NCBI GenBank assembly: GCA_903813345.2
Contig: CAIIXF020000009.1
Location: 35,769,759-35,829,758 of the forward strand
Origin: Owenia fusiformis
Lineage: Eukaryota; Annelida; Polychaeta; Sabellida; Oweniidae
Length of the DNA: 60,000 nt
Direction: 5' to 3'
Shown: one piece after another, positions 25,513 through 39,590 of the stretch
Layout of the letters: each line of letters starts with the position of its first letter
Numbering within the stretch: position 1 is the stretch's first letter
Notes under the pieces: generated by a model
The model's database searches: none
Told to the model about the DNA's origin: nothing
What the model saw: only the letters and a program-made list of their open reading frames with translations
Position numbers and translations under genes: made by a program

Positions 25513-28500
25513 AGGTCAATATTTTAAAGGAAATCAAAGAATAACATACTTTAAGACCAAAAATATATCAAATATATGCACATCTTATGGTGTAATCAAT
25601 GTTCAATTTGTAATATTGCTTCATCCAGAAATTAACTTTACCGACTCTCAGTAAATAATTGATGCATTCAGCAACAGTCTTATCCTATGACAAATTATAA
25701 AAACATGAACTGGAATCTCTCACAGTAATATCTCTCATTACTGATCCCAGGTCTGTTTTGTTAGCAAATTAATACAAACAAAGCTGTAGTGATAAAGGCT
25801 ATAACAGCATATTGCTCATTTATTCAACATATAGAATCATTTTATACTATAAGTAGACATGTACTTGATGAAGTTGATCATGGTGGAAAAATGGTGTATT
25901 GTCAATTGTTTAGGAAATTATGATGTAGTCCAGACAAAAATAGTTTTTTGTTCGATCAATTGAAAACCTGTTTGCAATTGCACCTTTAGAGATATAATGA
26001 ATGTATCAAATTAAGCACAATGGGAAACATTGGAAAAAGGCAAAAAAGAAATACCAGATATATTCATTTGTTTCATTTTAACAAAGTCGTTGATCATATT
26101 AGTTGGCAAAAATAAGAAAAAAATGCAAAATTTTATCGAAAGATTGATCAAAAGAGAAGATTATTGCTGATTACATAATATTCTGAAGATTCTGAGAGAG
26201 ACATATCGGTGATGTTCATCCTATGATTTTAAAGAAAAGTCGACTCGGTTAACACAAGCTAACGCTACCTAAGACCCTTATACGTCAGATCTTAATGCAA
26301 AATCAATGTGCTTCTAATAATTAGAGATGTAGCTTATTACGTCAATGCTAACCTTGCAATTTCTATATGGCTCAAAGGACGAAGCTTGTGATAGAATGTT
26401 TTGTGTGACGCACTAAATGATGACATTTATAAATAGAAAACAATCAAATAAACAATTAAACTAAACAGTCAAACTAAACAAATGTCACTATATTTAGACC
26501 TAAGAACATTTTTACACTGTTTTCTATTGTATATAATGCAGGATTTCTTGTAGGAAGGAATAATAAATCACAAAATATTACAATGTTGAAAATTGACAAC
26601 TTGATTGCTTAGAAGTGGAAGAGTATTACTGTTTATCATATAAACTGCATATAAAGCAAAAAATAAATCAGCAAGATTTCTTGTCTCTTTATATTTCATG
26701 GAATTTAATTCCTCGACTTATATTGAGATCAATGGGTTGATGGTGATGAAAATCTCTTTTAAATAAAGCAAAATCAGGTTACTGAATGAAATGGGTGTAT
26801 AATGGTAAAATAATATACATGTTAATATGTACATGCATAAGTACAAGTACACTGACCACCAAATGCCAAACACCGACCAAATGCCAAACACCGTCCACTT
26901 TAATCAAATAAAAAACAGAAACTGTAACTTCATCTAAAATCTTCAGAGAAAAGAATTTTAATGCTTTTTGCCTTTATGAATCAGGGTATAAAGTGATTTG
27001 GAGGATTATTTCTTTCAGCTGATATCAATATTTCCAAGAGTTTCTATAATTTGTTCATTTAAGTGTTGCCCTTTGTGTTTTTTCATTTCGATGCATAGTA
27101 TGATATAAGTAGACCTAAGACATGTGAAGATGAGTAGCTACTATGCAAGAAAAGAAAACAAGTTCATGATAACATTACATATCAATAAACACCATTAATA
27201 ATCAATTGGAAGTGATTAGAATATGCAAGAATCATTGTCTAACCAACAACCTTCTTTATTATATAGTAATGATATCCTATACAACAATAGGTCAATAAGA
27301 AAATAAAGTCATATCTGGAAAGATATATCAATTATCAGGTATTGACAACTTAACCCTCATATGCATTGAAAAGTCATAGGGGAGTGCGGCTAGCCAATAT
27401 ATGGATTTAGGGTAAGTGATGGTTAGGCAGGGTGTTGGGATCTCCTAAAACATCCACATTGGCACTGATAAGGGGCAGGGAGGGGTTGACTGACCCAATC
27501 TGTTGTTTGAGATTGTTGAGTAAGATATAATATGGCAGCAAACATAGGTTACATAACTCACTGCCATTCTATAACGACTAATTTTCTGTCGGTGTGGCGC
27601 CTATTTCTTCCGTCACATTAGCGCAAAATTTGAGATTCTGTTCCAATTTATCAAAATTGATAAATCTGATTAATAAAAATCTCACTGCATTGTCATCTAG
27701 GACCACTTGAATAGATGTAATTACAGGACGTCTAAGAGATATCAATATTTTGATTAGACCCCTAACCTGTCTTGTAAATCATGCATGGAGAGATTTAAAG
27801 AAGCAAATCTAATTAGTTCAGGTTTTCCAATCAAACAGAGCGACCAATGAAGGTCTTACCCACAAAGCAACATTCGATCATGTGATCTGTATCATCGAAT
27901 CATACTGATGAACTTTAGAATACAATCCAAGAGTCTATGGGTAATAGGATTCCTCAATGTAATCATTTGAGCTGATATATTTTAGTCAGTGAATCCTATT
28001 TAAAATAATTCAATCAGGTATTAGAATGTTATAGCTAAATCCAAGCACTGCTTAACTTCATCAAATTCACATATTGTTCATATCCCAACATTTTTCACCT
28101 GCTGTATTAGGTCACAAAAGATGTAGCATCATTCCTCTGAGAAATATCTTATAAATGGGCTGACACTCATATGACACCCTCTGCTGACATCATACCCATG
28201 TACACGCAGGTATAATGTGACATTTTGATTCTCAGTCCATCTTTATGGCTTGAGAAGGATGTTTTTCATTAGAAAATACAGTCCGGGATCCCAGAATGAT
28301 AATGCCACATTATAATAGACATAACTTCACAGAGTTTAACTTTCCTTTTATTGAAACAAGGGGGCGCCATACCCGTGTTAGATGACTTACACCTATCTGA
28401 GAGAGAAAATCAGAAAAAGTTCAAAGAGAAAACACTATTATATCATGTAATTTCCAATCAAATAATTGATTTTTGTGAATTATTTTCTATTCCGCCGTCA

Positions 28501-31500
28501 TACAATGTAATAAATAAGGATGTAATTATTGGATTACTTCTCACATTTTACAATATAATCAAGATTTTCTTTGTCTATTCTTGTATGAAAATTATTTGCC
28601 AATATTTTCTCAGTAAAACTTCAAAGTCTTTCTTTGATAGACCTATAGAGAGTGCTCAGAATCTAAAACGCAAATCCATTTCCCTGGATTACTGTTATGT
28701 CAGATGGTATACATGATAATACAAGCTAATTTGCCTATATGCCGTCACATCTGAAAAGTGAATGATGGTTCTGTCAATGTACCTCTTGTATTTGAGTTTA
28801 TAATTCAAGGCTCATACACCTGAGGGAAATCTTGGTAGTTAAACCAAATATGCTAAAAGGTTATGCAATACTCTAGCCCTATGGGCCAGCTTTGTCTTCC
28901 TCAACTATACCCAGTACTGTGCTATGGTGTAGTTGTCCAACATTGAATAAAATAGCTACTAGGGCTGTCTACATTGCCCCAGAAAAACATTTTTATTTTA
29001 TTCTAAATGTTTTCATTTCCTCTCACAAGTTTCGTACCTATGATGTTGCCATATTGCTTTGGTATCATTTGGCATCTCGAAAGCAAGAAAACACATGTTT
29101 TACAGAACTTGCCATTTTAAAAACGATGATAAGATTCTTAATTCATCCATTGCGCGTGAATGTGAGGCACCTTGGCATTGTATTGTATCATAATACAAGT
29201 CTGAGACACCTCTTGGGGCATTATATTATATCAGAATATAAGTATGAGACACCTCATGGGGCATTGCATCAGTCTTCATAAATCGTTGGAATACAAATTG
29301 GTTCAGGTAGGAAACAATACTGAAACATAGCGACACTAGTATATTTACCAAGTCCTGGAAGGCCTTATTCATGCAAGAACTAGTCCAATTACAAGTAACA
29401 TATAGGACCTATGGGCCACATATTGTAGAACAAAATCCAGGGTTCAGCTTTGATGCTCCAGAATACCACCAGTTCCAATTGCTTGATTTTGCTTCTAACA
29501 TACTAAGCTCTGAGTCTCAGTGTTTAGAGACTTCATTGCAGCACAAAGATTAAGTTTTTGCCATTGCCGACAATGGATTGATTTGAATATGAGCCATCTT
29601 GATTTTTATAGTAAAGTTATATATGAAACTGTTTTCAAATAAACCCTAGATGGAGTCGACCTCAAGTTGAGCTTGTGGCTCTTGAAATGAAACAAAGATA
29701 TTATTCAAGGTGTTTCCACCTGCCATTTGTTACAGTCTCCGAATGCTAAACACCAACCATGAAACACCAGCTGCCAACCACCATCCACATAAAGTTGGAG
29801 ATGATAACAACAGAAGTATATGACATAACAAACCAATTGAACTTGCTGCTGAGAAATGTAAAAATGCAAGGACATCCGTCCTGTCCTGAGAAATAACAGC
29901 TAAATTTATCTATAGGCACAATGTAAGATACACATCTACATTTTTCATTCAAAGGTATGCCCTCTCATCAAGGAAATTAGAGGCAATCACATGATAATAG
30001 CAAACAAGACATATGTATGTATAGTTTGCCAATGTTGTCACACGACTGCATTAATTGAATCACAAAATAACTGATTTGGAAAAACAGAATACAAATATCA
30101 AAAACAATAAATTAGTTAAGATTACTTTATACAAAATCAGCCATGATAGCACATCATACGTCAAAAGAACCTCTCATTATTCTGTTGATTTCTTGGCTTT
30201 CCAATGATTGCTAGGCAACATCACAGACACCAGCAGTTTCTAATAATATGATACTAGGAAGATACAGTAATAATCCAAGTCATGAAACCATTGTATCTAC
30301 AGGTATCAAAGCCATGTACTTTACGAGTACATAGTCTTAATCCTATGTCTCATTATAGCGAAATATATCACCATGGTTTTTATCAGGCATAAAAGGCACA
30401 ACATAAAAAATCCATTAAACAGAATCTTAAGGTTGAAATAGAATACTGGACATGTAGCCTAGATTATGTTGCAACATCAGTTTCTCATTATGGCAAACAA
30501 CTCACTTAGTGCCACCAATCTAAGATCTCAACTATTTTCCAACTTTAATTAGATATGGCAATTAGTGGGTCTAATTCATTTTTAATTCGAAGCAAGTGTA
30601 TGGCTATGAGGGCTTAGCAAGAAAGTTTCCAGGTATGTGTGTGTATATAATAATAATCTAACTTCCATGAAGGAATCTGGTCATAGCTCTTGCTCTAGGT
30701 GACTTAGTCAACTGCATATATATCTGTTATTTAGCAATTGAACCAATTAAGTCACACACCATTGGTTCATGATTTCTTTGAGAAAATAATATGAAAAATC
30801 AATTGCAAATTGCTATATGTAACATAAGACGACGGCAATATAGCACTTTTTAAAGTGTGATAAAAACAAAAACAGCTTGTGTGACATGGTAATTTCTTCT
30901 CAAACCAATTATCAACGATATCTCATTTGTACAAGCAGAATACATATTACATAAAGGACAGTATTTCATGCTCTCAAATTAGCACATATGATCTTTGTGT
31001 CTAATTTTCAGCTTTGGGATACCTTCTTTATATAACATTAGAAAACAAGGCATTAACATGCAAAATGTCACAACCAGCCATTTGTTACAGATGCCGACCA
31101 CCGAATGCTGATGCAGACACTGAATGCTGTTAAAGATGCCGAACAGTGGCTACAAAGAATTTACACAATTCAAGTTGTCCATATTTGATGCCTGGTTTTA
31201 GATTTGATCATAAGTAAGCCTCCTGTTGCCTTTTGAAGGTCGAAAATATATTTTTCTGAATAATTTTTATTTTTCATAACAATGTAACACATTGCAAATT
31301 TTATGTTAATACAATGGAAAACACAATGACCCTGATAATTAAAACTAAACTTACAGACATTAGTATGCAGTTTTATAAGCTGAACAAATGTAGATATTAA
31401 ACAAAACAGCAGCTTTAAGTGAATAATGTCAATGAATATAAATATTAAACATAATTTAGGATGCCATTCTTTTATTTGAAGGCAATGAGTACAATAATTA

Positions 31501-32070
31501 TATATGTCAATGGTGATTTTTTAAACTATCAACTGAAACACTTAAGGCTAGAGCAATACAATGATATGTTTAACATGCACTTTTATGAAAAAATATGCTT
31601 CTTTTAAAACACATTAAAGTATATTTTTTAAAACAGATAGAATATTATATTAAAAGATGTTTTTTTACTGATATTGCAATACCTTGTTTTAAATAAATAT
31701 GGGCGATGTTTCTAAACACATCATTTATTAACCACGGCCTAAGTATGAAGGAGTGTAATAGTCCACAATGTAAGCAGTTATATTTTACATGTGGGTTTGG
31801 AATGTGGATTATACTTGATTAAACTAGACAGATGATGAAGGAAATCAATATAATAAAAGTTGGATATTAAAGGTTTCAACCCATCTCCATAAAAATGAAA
31901 ATATGCACATTGTTATAAACTCAATGGTAAATAAATACCCTTTTCAAGTTCATCATACTTAGAGATGATTCTCGAATCAAGTCTCATCAAAATATCAAGT
32001 CAAAAGAGCATGTCACTTCATTTCAGATAACAAACATGTTTTACATTTAATATTCCCAATAAGCTGTTAT

Positions 32071-32216
32071 ACACTCTATGTTTCTGTTTCACTATATAAT
32101 CAAAGCATGAGCCCCAGATGACAAAACATGCAAAAATATCCCCACACTCTATGTTTCTGTTTCACTATATAATCAAAGCATGAGCCCCAGATGACAAAAC
32201 ATGCAAAAATATCCCC
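32071..32216. repeat. Perfect tandem duplication, 2 x 73 bp
   Basis: Two adjacent 73-bp copies begin acactctatgtttctgtttc. I see no difference between them, so the duplication is recent or an assembly effect. Confidence 0.93.
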
Positions 32217-32512
32217 ATACTCGATTACTAGATTTTCAATCTTCATACCCTAAGTTTAACTGCCTAATTGACAAACATCTTTAGACAATTTATATCTAAA
32301 TATATATGGTTCCTGACTCTTTTCACCAAAATAATGAAATTCTTCAACAATAATTAACCATTCACGTAACAGGGCTTTTTATAAAATACTTTTCTTGAAA
32401 TTTATTCAACTCACAAAACATAATGAAAAAAACATTATAACATATCAATAATCAATAAACATATGTCTTCCTATTCAAAATTAAAATTATCATCAAGGGC
32501 AGAATTTATGTT

Positions 32513-32562
32513 GAAGTATTGACATAAATACATGAAGTATTGACATAAATACATGAAATACT
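32513..32562. repeat. 21-bp tandem repeat, about 2.4 copies
   Basis: The unit is close to gaagtattgacataaatacat. It is a small local duplication without coding content. Confidence 0.85.
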
Positions 32563-33772
32563 CCCACTCACAACCTGATTTAGATTCACTTCATAAATCA
32601 TACAAAATCTACTTGTGATAATCAACTTGTATTTAACATCATTTTATTAACATCAGTAACCTTATGCTGGGCTCTTGAATCTATAAACTATGATATAAAG
32701 GGGATTTTTATTGTCTATGATCAGCCAAGGATCTTTTTAATGTTCAACAATCTAGTTTAATCCAGTGAATTTTTGATATAATCCCTGATATGCCACAGTT
32801 GAATTTGTCTCAGTGAATACATGTCTCTAGTAAACAACCTTATCAGATTCCATTTGTTGTAATTATATTGGCTTTCATAGAACACATGGAAAATTGAAAA
32901 AATTGTAACAGACCCTGATTCCAAATGCTGACACTAAACACAACTCACAAAAATATATGATCTATTAGAATATGTTACTTTTCCTTGGTTAAGTGATCAT
33001 AATACAAATCTTGTAATAAACGTTATACATGTATTTGAAAAGTAGAGGTGTGGTCATCACTTTTTCAGGCACAGTTAAGTTCTAAATTCTAAATTCTTAA
33101 GACACCAACCTTGTAACTCGAAAGTTATAGAAAAAAGCCAAATATGAGAGACAGAATGTCATTAATTCAGGAAGGAAAACTACTCTTCATCTTATTGAAA
33201 TTAATTTACTGGGAAGGTAATATATCTTTCAGGATAACAGCTTTTTTCCTGCATTTTCATAATCCTCTAATATAGAAGCCCAGAACAAAGCTGATATAAT
33301 CAGACAAGATTGATGAAAAGTCCAAAAATCAAGTCAATGAGATTTACACGCAGTAGTCGTAGAATCGTTGTTATAATATCACTGTCATGCTTGCACTTTT
33401 AACCTGGGTTATATGATTAAAATATCAGGTGGTATTCAATATGCATGCACATCTGATATGAAAGTAGTGTCTAATTATAGATATTGTATTTCATAGAAAT
33501 CCTGATTCCAGGAATTTTCCATTTTTAGTGATTACACTTTCTAAGAGTCCCTTATATCAAGAGTGTGTGACACTGCATGTCAGAAAGAGAGAGAACGGTA
33601 CAGCACCATGTGATGTGAAATATTAAAACAAATATTTCATTCTATTACAAATATATATACCTGTTGTATGTAATGTGATATTCCATGTGCTAATATGACT
33701 TTCTAAAAGCCTCTTGAGAAAGAAAGGTATTTTCTCATTAGTGCAATATCTTTGGCCAAACTGTTGTTTGAT

Positions 33773-34433
33773 GCTGTTGTATTATGCTATGATGTCATAC
33801 TGCAGTGTTGCACTGTTGTATTATGCAATATGATGTTATACTGCAGTGTTGCACTGTTGTATTATGCTATATGATGTTATACTGTAGTGTTGCACTGTTG
33901 TATTATGCTATATGTTATACTGCATTATTGCACTGTTGTATTATGCCATGATGTTTTACTGCAGTGTTGCACTGCTGTATTATGCTATGGTGTTATACTG
34001 CAGTGTTGCACTGTTGTATTATGCTATGATGTTATACTGCAGTGTTGCACTGTTGTATTATGCTATGATGTTATACTGCAGTATTGCACTGTTGTATTAT
34101 GCCATGATGTTTTACTGCAGTGTTGCACTGCTGTATTATGCTATGATGTTATACTGCAGTGTTGCACTGTTGTATTATGCTATGATGTTATACTGCAGTA
34201 TTGCACTGTTGTATTATGCCATGATGTTTTACTGCAGTGTTGCACTGCTGTATTATGCTATGGTGTTATACTACAGTGTTGCACTGTTATATCATGCTAT
34301 GATGTTATACTGCAGTGTTGTACTGTTGTATTATGCCATGATGTTATACTGCAGTGTTGCACTGTTGTATAATGCTATGATGTTATACTGCAGTATTGCA
34401 CTGTTGTATTATGCTATGATGTATACTGAGCAA
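33773..34433. repeat. 39-bp minisatellite with 117-bp higher-order period
   Basis: About 16 units each contain ttatactgcagtgttgcact followed by gttgtattatgctatgatg. The first few units have 1-2 bp length changes; the rest are exactly 39 bp. Variants (ttttactgcagtgttg, ttatactgcagtgttg, ttatactgcagtattg) recur in the same order of three, giving a 117-bp super-period in the centre. The plus-strand frame stays open for 227 codons because 39 is divisible by 3, ending in 13-residue repeats such as MLYCSVALLYYAM. I do not accept it as a gene. Confidence 0.95.
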
Positions 34434-36250
34434 GAAAATGACAAATGCACACCAGGATACCCTCGGGTAAACCCTCTGATATGGTGCAGGGGTAGAGAAG
34501 CATTCATTATCTTACTTCAATGTCACAGAGATATGGATAAACCAGTAATGAATGTAATATTTTACATCTCAGGTTTAGCTAATGGTCATTCCTAATGGCA
34601 ACGGCCCTGTTAATGCGTCTGGAAATGGATACACTTTCAATATAATCATAGACTAAATTGTGAAAATGAAAAAAGTGATTGGATTTCAAGTAATAAGAAC
34701 AAGATCTAAGAGAATTATCTCGAAATGTTAGGCTGAGATAAAGTATAGAATGTTTCTCATCCTCTAATTACAAATATTGTGATAAAAGGTGCATTTTTCA
34801 AAAAGCAAATTTGAAATCGTTAATTTAGTATGTGGAGGGATATGAGGACATTCAAATCAAAGCCAATGTCCTTTGGTTTAAGAATCTGAAATTTATTTTG
34901 CCAAAAGATGCTGATGTTGCTGTGGAAATGGGATTGAAAGGCCATTTAAAAAGGGATGTGTAATATAATGAGGATAACCAAGAATTATACCATTGCATAA
35001 ATTCTCTACATTGAGGAAGAGTCAATGAACAATAAGTGTATTTCTAACAAATTCATCTTTCCAACTTCACATTCTTTTGTTTTAACATAAAATGTTGAAG
35101 TATATAATTTGAGTGGGAGGTTACGCTTATGGTTCAAAAAAGAACATAAACTAAATTTTAAGACATGACGTAAATGACATCATCAAATACAAATCTACAA
35201 ACAACAACACAGAAATCATTAGAGATAGTTCATTAAAATTGAAACCAAATGATGTATCTGCATGTTTGATGGGTTACAAAAACGATAAATGAGCGTAAAT
35301 TGGAAAAAAATCCCATCTTAGTGTTCGCACTCTTCAAATAACATTAGCCTTCCTCTTCCAGTTAATTGACTTGAGAAAAATCGCAAATGAGACAAGATTG
35401 CAGACCCTGTAATATAATTAGGCGTATTTCTCATTCCAAATGAAAATGCCAATATTCTTTCTCACTGTTTTGCGGTTGAAGAAAACGGAGGAAGCGGATT
35501 TAGATACTGCATCTTCCCGCATGCAATACTGTAGTAGATGTATTTATATGCAAAAACATTTTATGCAATCATATAAACCTAATCTCTTTCTTCCTTATGG
35601 TAGGAAATAACTAATAACTAAATATTGCTATGAGTATTTTAATTGACTCATAAGAAATGCCTGTTGCAATAGATATGATGTTGTGTCTTTAAAAAAGAAC
35701 TTCATCTTTACTCTTTCAATAAGAAAAAATCATTCAAATAAAGTCCAATATAATTTGCTGTTATCAATTTTGGAAGAAATTCCTTAAATTGAAATAAATT
35801 GACGAATGTTTGATTATGCTTTTGAGAATGAAGGGAGTCTGAAATGAAATGATAACATTTTATGACAACATTGAGATATTGACCCGGTCCCTAAAGACCT
35901 ACATCTTTCAACACTGGAGGTTTCATATCACCTTGTAAACAGGAAGAAGGGAAATGGCTTTAATCAAATTCTGGTAATGTTACCTATGGCAACATGGCAA
36001 AATTGTCACATTTCAAAACTGGTGATGAAGCGCCATATAACATATGGTAAACAGGAAATTTCCTGGTTTGATAACATATTTAACTTCAAGAGAAAAAATC
36101 AAAATGACACTACTAAAAATGATAGGTATAGGCAACAGGAAATGAATATTGCTTTGAGATTTTTAATATCTTAACTGTTGAAATATCATTTTTCATAATT
36201 ATTAGTAGTTTGTTAGCATGTTTATATAAGCATGTGCAAATATCTCGTAC

Positions 36251-36515
36251 AGGGTGATCGACTTTATCTGCTCAAACTTGGTTGGTCACTTTATCAGAAC
36301 AAACTCCTCCCATGGAGTGGCTCAACCTATCAGTTTAATATACCAACTCATGCAACAGGGTAACCCACTTTATCAGTTCAATACAGGGAGGCCCACTTTA
36401 TTAGTTCAATGCCCTCCTACAGGTTGAAATCACTTTGTCATTTCAATGCCCCCTTACAGGGTAACCCACTTCATCAGTTCTGATGCCCTCTTACAGGGTA
36501 ACTCACCTAATCAGT
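36251..36515. repeat. Degenerate ~35-40-bp tandem repeat
   Basis: About 6-7 diverged units of the form cagggtaacccactttatca then gttcaatgccccc. It is an old, decayed minisatellite. Confidence 0.75.
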
Positions 36516-37336
36516 GAATTAGAGTTGACTTGCATCTAACAAAGTCTATCACATCCTAGTAAGACAATTATCTTGCAGCAGATCATGATTACGTTTAAAA
36601 GTAAATGTCACTGCATTCAAAAATGTTCCTTCTTGTCTCTGTATCTATATTCCCAAGATATCTCATCATCATTTATCATGATTCAAAAACAAAGGCACAT
36701 GAACCAACATGTGCTCTTGAGTAATTTATGTATGACTAACATTAAGGTAGAGAATTTGTTTTGTGATTTCCGTTGTGTATTATTATTACTAATAGTGAAT
36801 GAAACATGTTATTTTTCATATTTCCAAGTGAATTTTTTCATGATAAGGTACAAAATCTTAATTCAGAACTTGTGTAGAACTACCTTAAAAAAGGATAGAT
36901 GAAAGAAGAATAAACAGACATTCATGTTTTGACACAATATATATGTGAGATTGCTGTTATGTTTATTTAATGTAACTGGTACAAGGAAACACCTGTTGTT
37001 ATACATATATGTTTATTTGTTATCTCCTGTGAAGCATCCTTCAAGATCGGGCTTCAATGCTATACAGCAGCTATGGAACGAAGTGAAAAACCCTCAAACC
37101 AACGAAATTGCTATATAAGCTCTGCTATTGCCTTATACACGTAGAATGATGCCTCAGTCACATGTGATCTACGGCCGTAGCTTCGGAAGATCAAGAGAAA
37201 TATGCAGCATGATTGACAGAGATCACGATAGTTGAAAAAACGTGTTAGCCATTGTGGCTAAATCTTCCAAAATATTTTTAGCCAACCAAAATATGAATTA
37301 GCCATTTTGAAAAACCGTAAAAAAGGGAATTCGCAA

Positions 37337-37992
37337 TAGAGGTGTCACGGTCCAAGAAAATTTCGGTACGGTACGGAACGGTACAAATGGTCTCAACACG
37401 TTACTTTCGGGACGGGACGGGACAGAACATTAAAAATGATGAAATGTCTGATGATGACAGTTTCACTTTCAGTTTCACTTTTCAAAATCATATTCAGGAA
37501 TAAAAAAACGTCCATTAAAATTGAATGTAAAGCATCTGCCGCGAATGTGATCGGCATTTCACATAGTCTGCACGGTGTAATATTACCAATTCGTTTACCT
37601 TGTGATATCGGAGTCCCAAAATACTTCCAAACTGCCGACTTTTTCGACTTAGATGCCGGCTCGATTTTTCAATTTCTTTCCTACATCCGGCATACTGATA
37701 ATGCACTAGATTTGCGAACGACGATGAAGAAATTTACGAACAAGCATTACCATCTACCTGAAATCGCGGGTCCATTAATAACACTTTTCAATGCAAAGAA
37801 GTGTAATCTAGGTACGAGGTAAGTGAAAATATTTCAGAACGAAATCGGAGGTGTTCCTCGCTATTTATACACGTTTTTATGCATTTTAGTGAAGGAATCT
37901 ATGTACCGATATTAACCCTTTCTGTCCCATGTCCCGAACCGAAGCATCTGGACTGAAATTCGGTCCAATATCGGGAAACCGTGACACCTCTA
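37337..37992. mobile_element. hAT-like element, 656 bp, with target-site duplication
   Basis: Perfect 15-bp terminal inverted repeats TAGAGGTGTCACGGT are flanked by an 8-bp duplication (attcgcaa at 37329-37336, attcgcca at 37993-38000, one mismatch). Eight-bp duplications are the hAT signature. Internal remains are a BED-finger fragment on the minus strand (37540-37693). The rest of the transposase is deleted, so the copy is dead or non-autonomous. Confidence 0.85.
37540..37693 (-). pseudogene. hAT transposase BED zinc-finger remnant
   Basis: On the minus strand, ATG at 37693 opens MPDVGKKLKNRAGI and stops. Shifting frame, the sequence from 37668 continues KSKKSAVWKYFGTP, then a CRLC pair (37561-37572) and a downstream LHSIL. 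The VWKYFG...CxxC pattern is the start of a BED-type zinc finger, the DNA-binding domain at the N-terminus of hAT transposases. One frameshift separates start and finger, and the catalytic domain is missing. A plus-strand ORF of 128 codons over the same bases is its shadow. Confidence 0.72.
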
Positions 37993-38253
37993 ATTCGCCA
38001 TAACTGCGAAATACCTTTACATATTTTTCGCCACCTCTTTCGAAAATTCGCAATTGGCGAATGGCGAACGTCTACCGTGATCTCTGTGATTGAAATACAT
38101 GGATAAGCAGTACGATGTAGATTTTCTTTATCACTTTTGTGAAGCTACGGCCACCATACAGCTGCAATAATGCAAATGTGACTGAGGCGTTATAATTACA
38201 ATTCGGCTTAAAAATGAAATAATGAATTAAGATGTTTGAAATAAAAAATTCTA

Positions 38254-38373
<120 letters not shown>

Positions 38374-39398
38374 TCAATGACTTCCAGGTAAGTACAGAGC
38401 GACCCAAAAATGACTCAGCTCCACAATTTATAATGAATCGACCCTGATTTAGGATTACAGACCGACAGAAAGATTTTCATTGTTGAGTCTACGGGGGAAT
38501 GAAGACTGGGAAAGGAGAATGAAATCCATTGAATGAATGCTAGGGAATGGAGGGGATAAAATTCAGGCTATGTAATGAAATAGAAAGCTATATCAAATAT
38601 CAATAATAAGTGTTAAAAATGTAAAAAAAAAATCATTCCAGGACACCTGGGATTCTCTTTTGTTGATATTGTTGTAGAATACATCTAACACTGACAACAT
38701 ATACATATCGTGTATATGTGTATATACAAACAGTTTGTTATGTGAATCATTTGATATATGAAGCACAATGTAACCTCAAGAGACTATTCTGTCAGATTCC
38801 TGTGGTTTACACATTACTATACCTCAGGTGTTGATGGTGTGTCATGATATCTGATTTTATATCACAAACCCGTATAATAATGTCACGATTATGTAAAATA
38901 GCTTATAAAATCTGAAACTACATGTGCATTCATTTATATATTTTCATGAGATATGAAATAGGTTTATCATTCACTCTATTAGTTCTTTAATTGTAATGTT
39001 CAGTTAAAGAAGTTCCTTAATCTTTAATACATTTCCTGTGCTCATTCCTGTCTATTCTGACTAATATTATCATATTAACACATCACTGACACATTTTAGT
39101 TCCAAGATATCATACTTTCCTGCATCGGTCATTGATTGTCAAAAGCTCCGATAAATGAGATACCATCTTGTCTAGGTTATATAACGGAAAATGAAAATTG
39201 GTCAGCCGATATCAGTAATAGACTATCAATAAGTTAAAACGGATGATATCCTTAAGTCAGATAGTATTTTTAAGTCACCAGTAATTGAGCAACGGGACAT
39301 CTCAAGAAAACATGAATTTATCAAGAAGTATTGTAATAACACCCATTTATAATAACTATGTTATGATATTGTTTCGTTTAGTAATATCAGATTAATCC

Positions 39399-39590
39399 CT
39401 AGATTTAGCTTATATTCGCTAATGCAACTTTCGGCTACCAGATCAACCTACTATTTTATGACCAACTCATTTAAATATGGAATAGTGGCAGGTACTATCC
39501 ATATTTATATTAGTTGCCCACAAAATAGTAGGTCAATCCAGTAGCCGACAGCTGAAAGTTGCATTCACCAATACAAGCTAAAATTGAGGT
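39399..39590. mobile_element. Foldback MITE, ~190 bp
   Basis: The left arm (tagcttatattcgctaatgc, aactttcggctac, ... cctactattttatg) pairs with the right arm (caaaatagtaggtc, gtagccgac..gctgaaagttgc, attcaccaatacaagcta). The arms are about 85-90 bp each with mismatches and indels, and the centre is short. The target duplication is not resolved. Confidence 0.75.

Larger units (their letters stand above)
37150..38189. mobile_element. Outer MITE shell of a three-layer transposon nest
   Basis: The left end is gcctcagtcacatgtgatct with cggccgtagcttc; the right end is the inverted counterpart (gaagctacggccaccatac ... gcaaatgtgactgaggc). The same ends occur on the small element at 51621-51799, so this is a family. 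A second inverted pair lies inside (cagagatcacgatag near 37217 and ctaccgtgatctctg near 38072), and inside that a hAT element (37337-37992). The nest ends 70 bp from the exon 3 donor site of CaMKII. Confidence 0.75.

Noticed and set aside
28351-29281. Two plus-strand ORFs of 121 and 129 codons
   Set aside because: No family pattern, no splice or promoter context, antisense to the intron; they look like chance frames.
33887-34595. Long plus-strand ORFs (161 and 227 codons) with 13-residue repeats
   Set aside because: They are produced by the 39-bp minisatellite, whose unit length is a multiple of 3 and lacks stops in several frames; no non-repetitive domain is present.
37436-37822. 128-codon plus-strand ORF with splice-like borders
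   Set aside because: The minus strand of the same bases encodes a BED zinc-finger remnant inside hAT ends, so the plus ORF is most simply its shadow.
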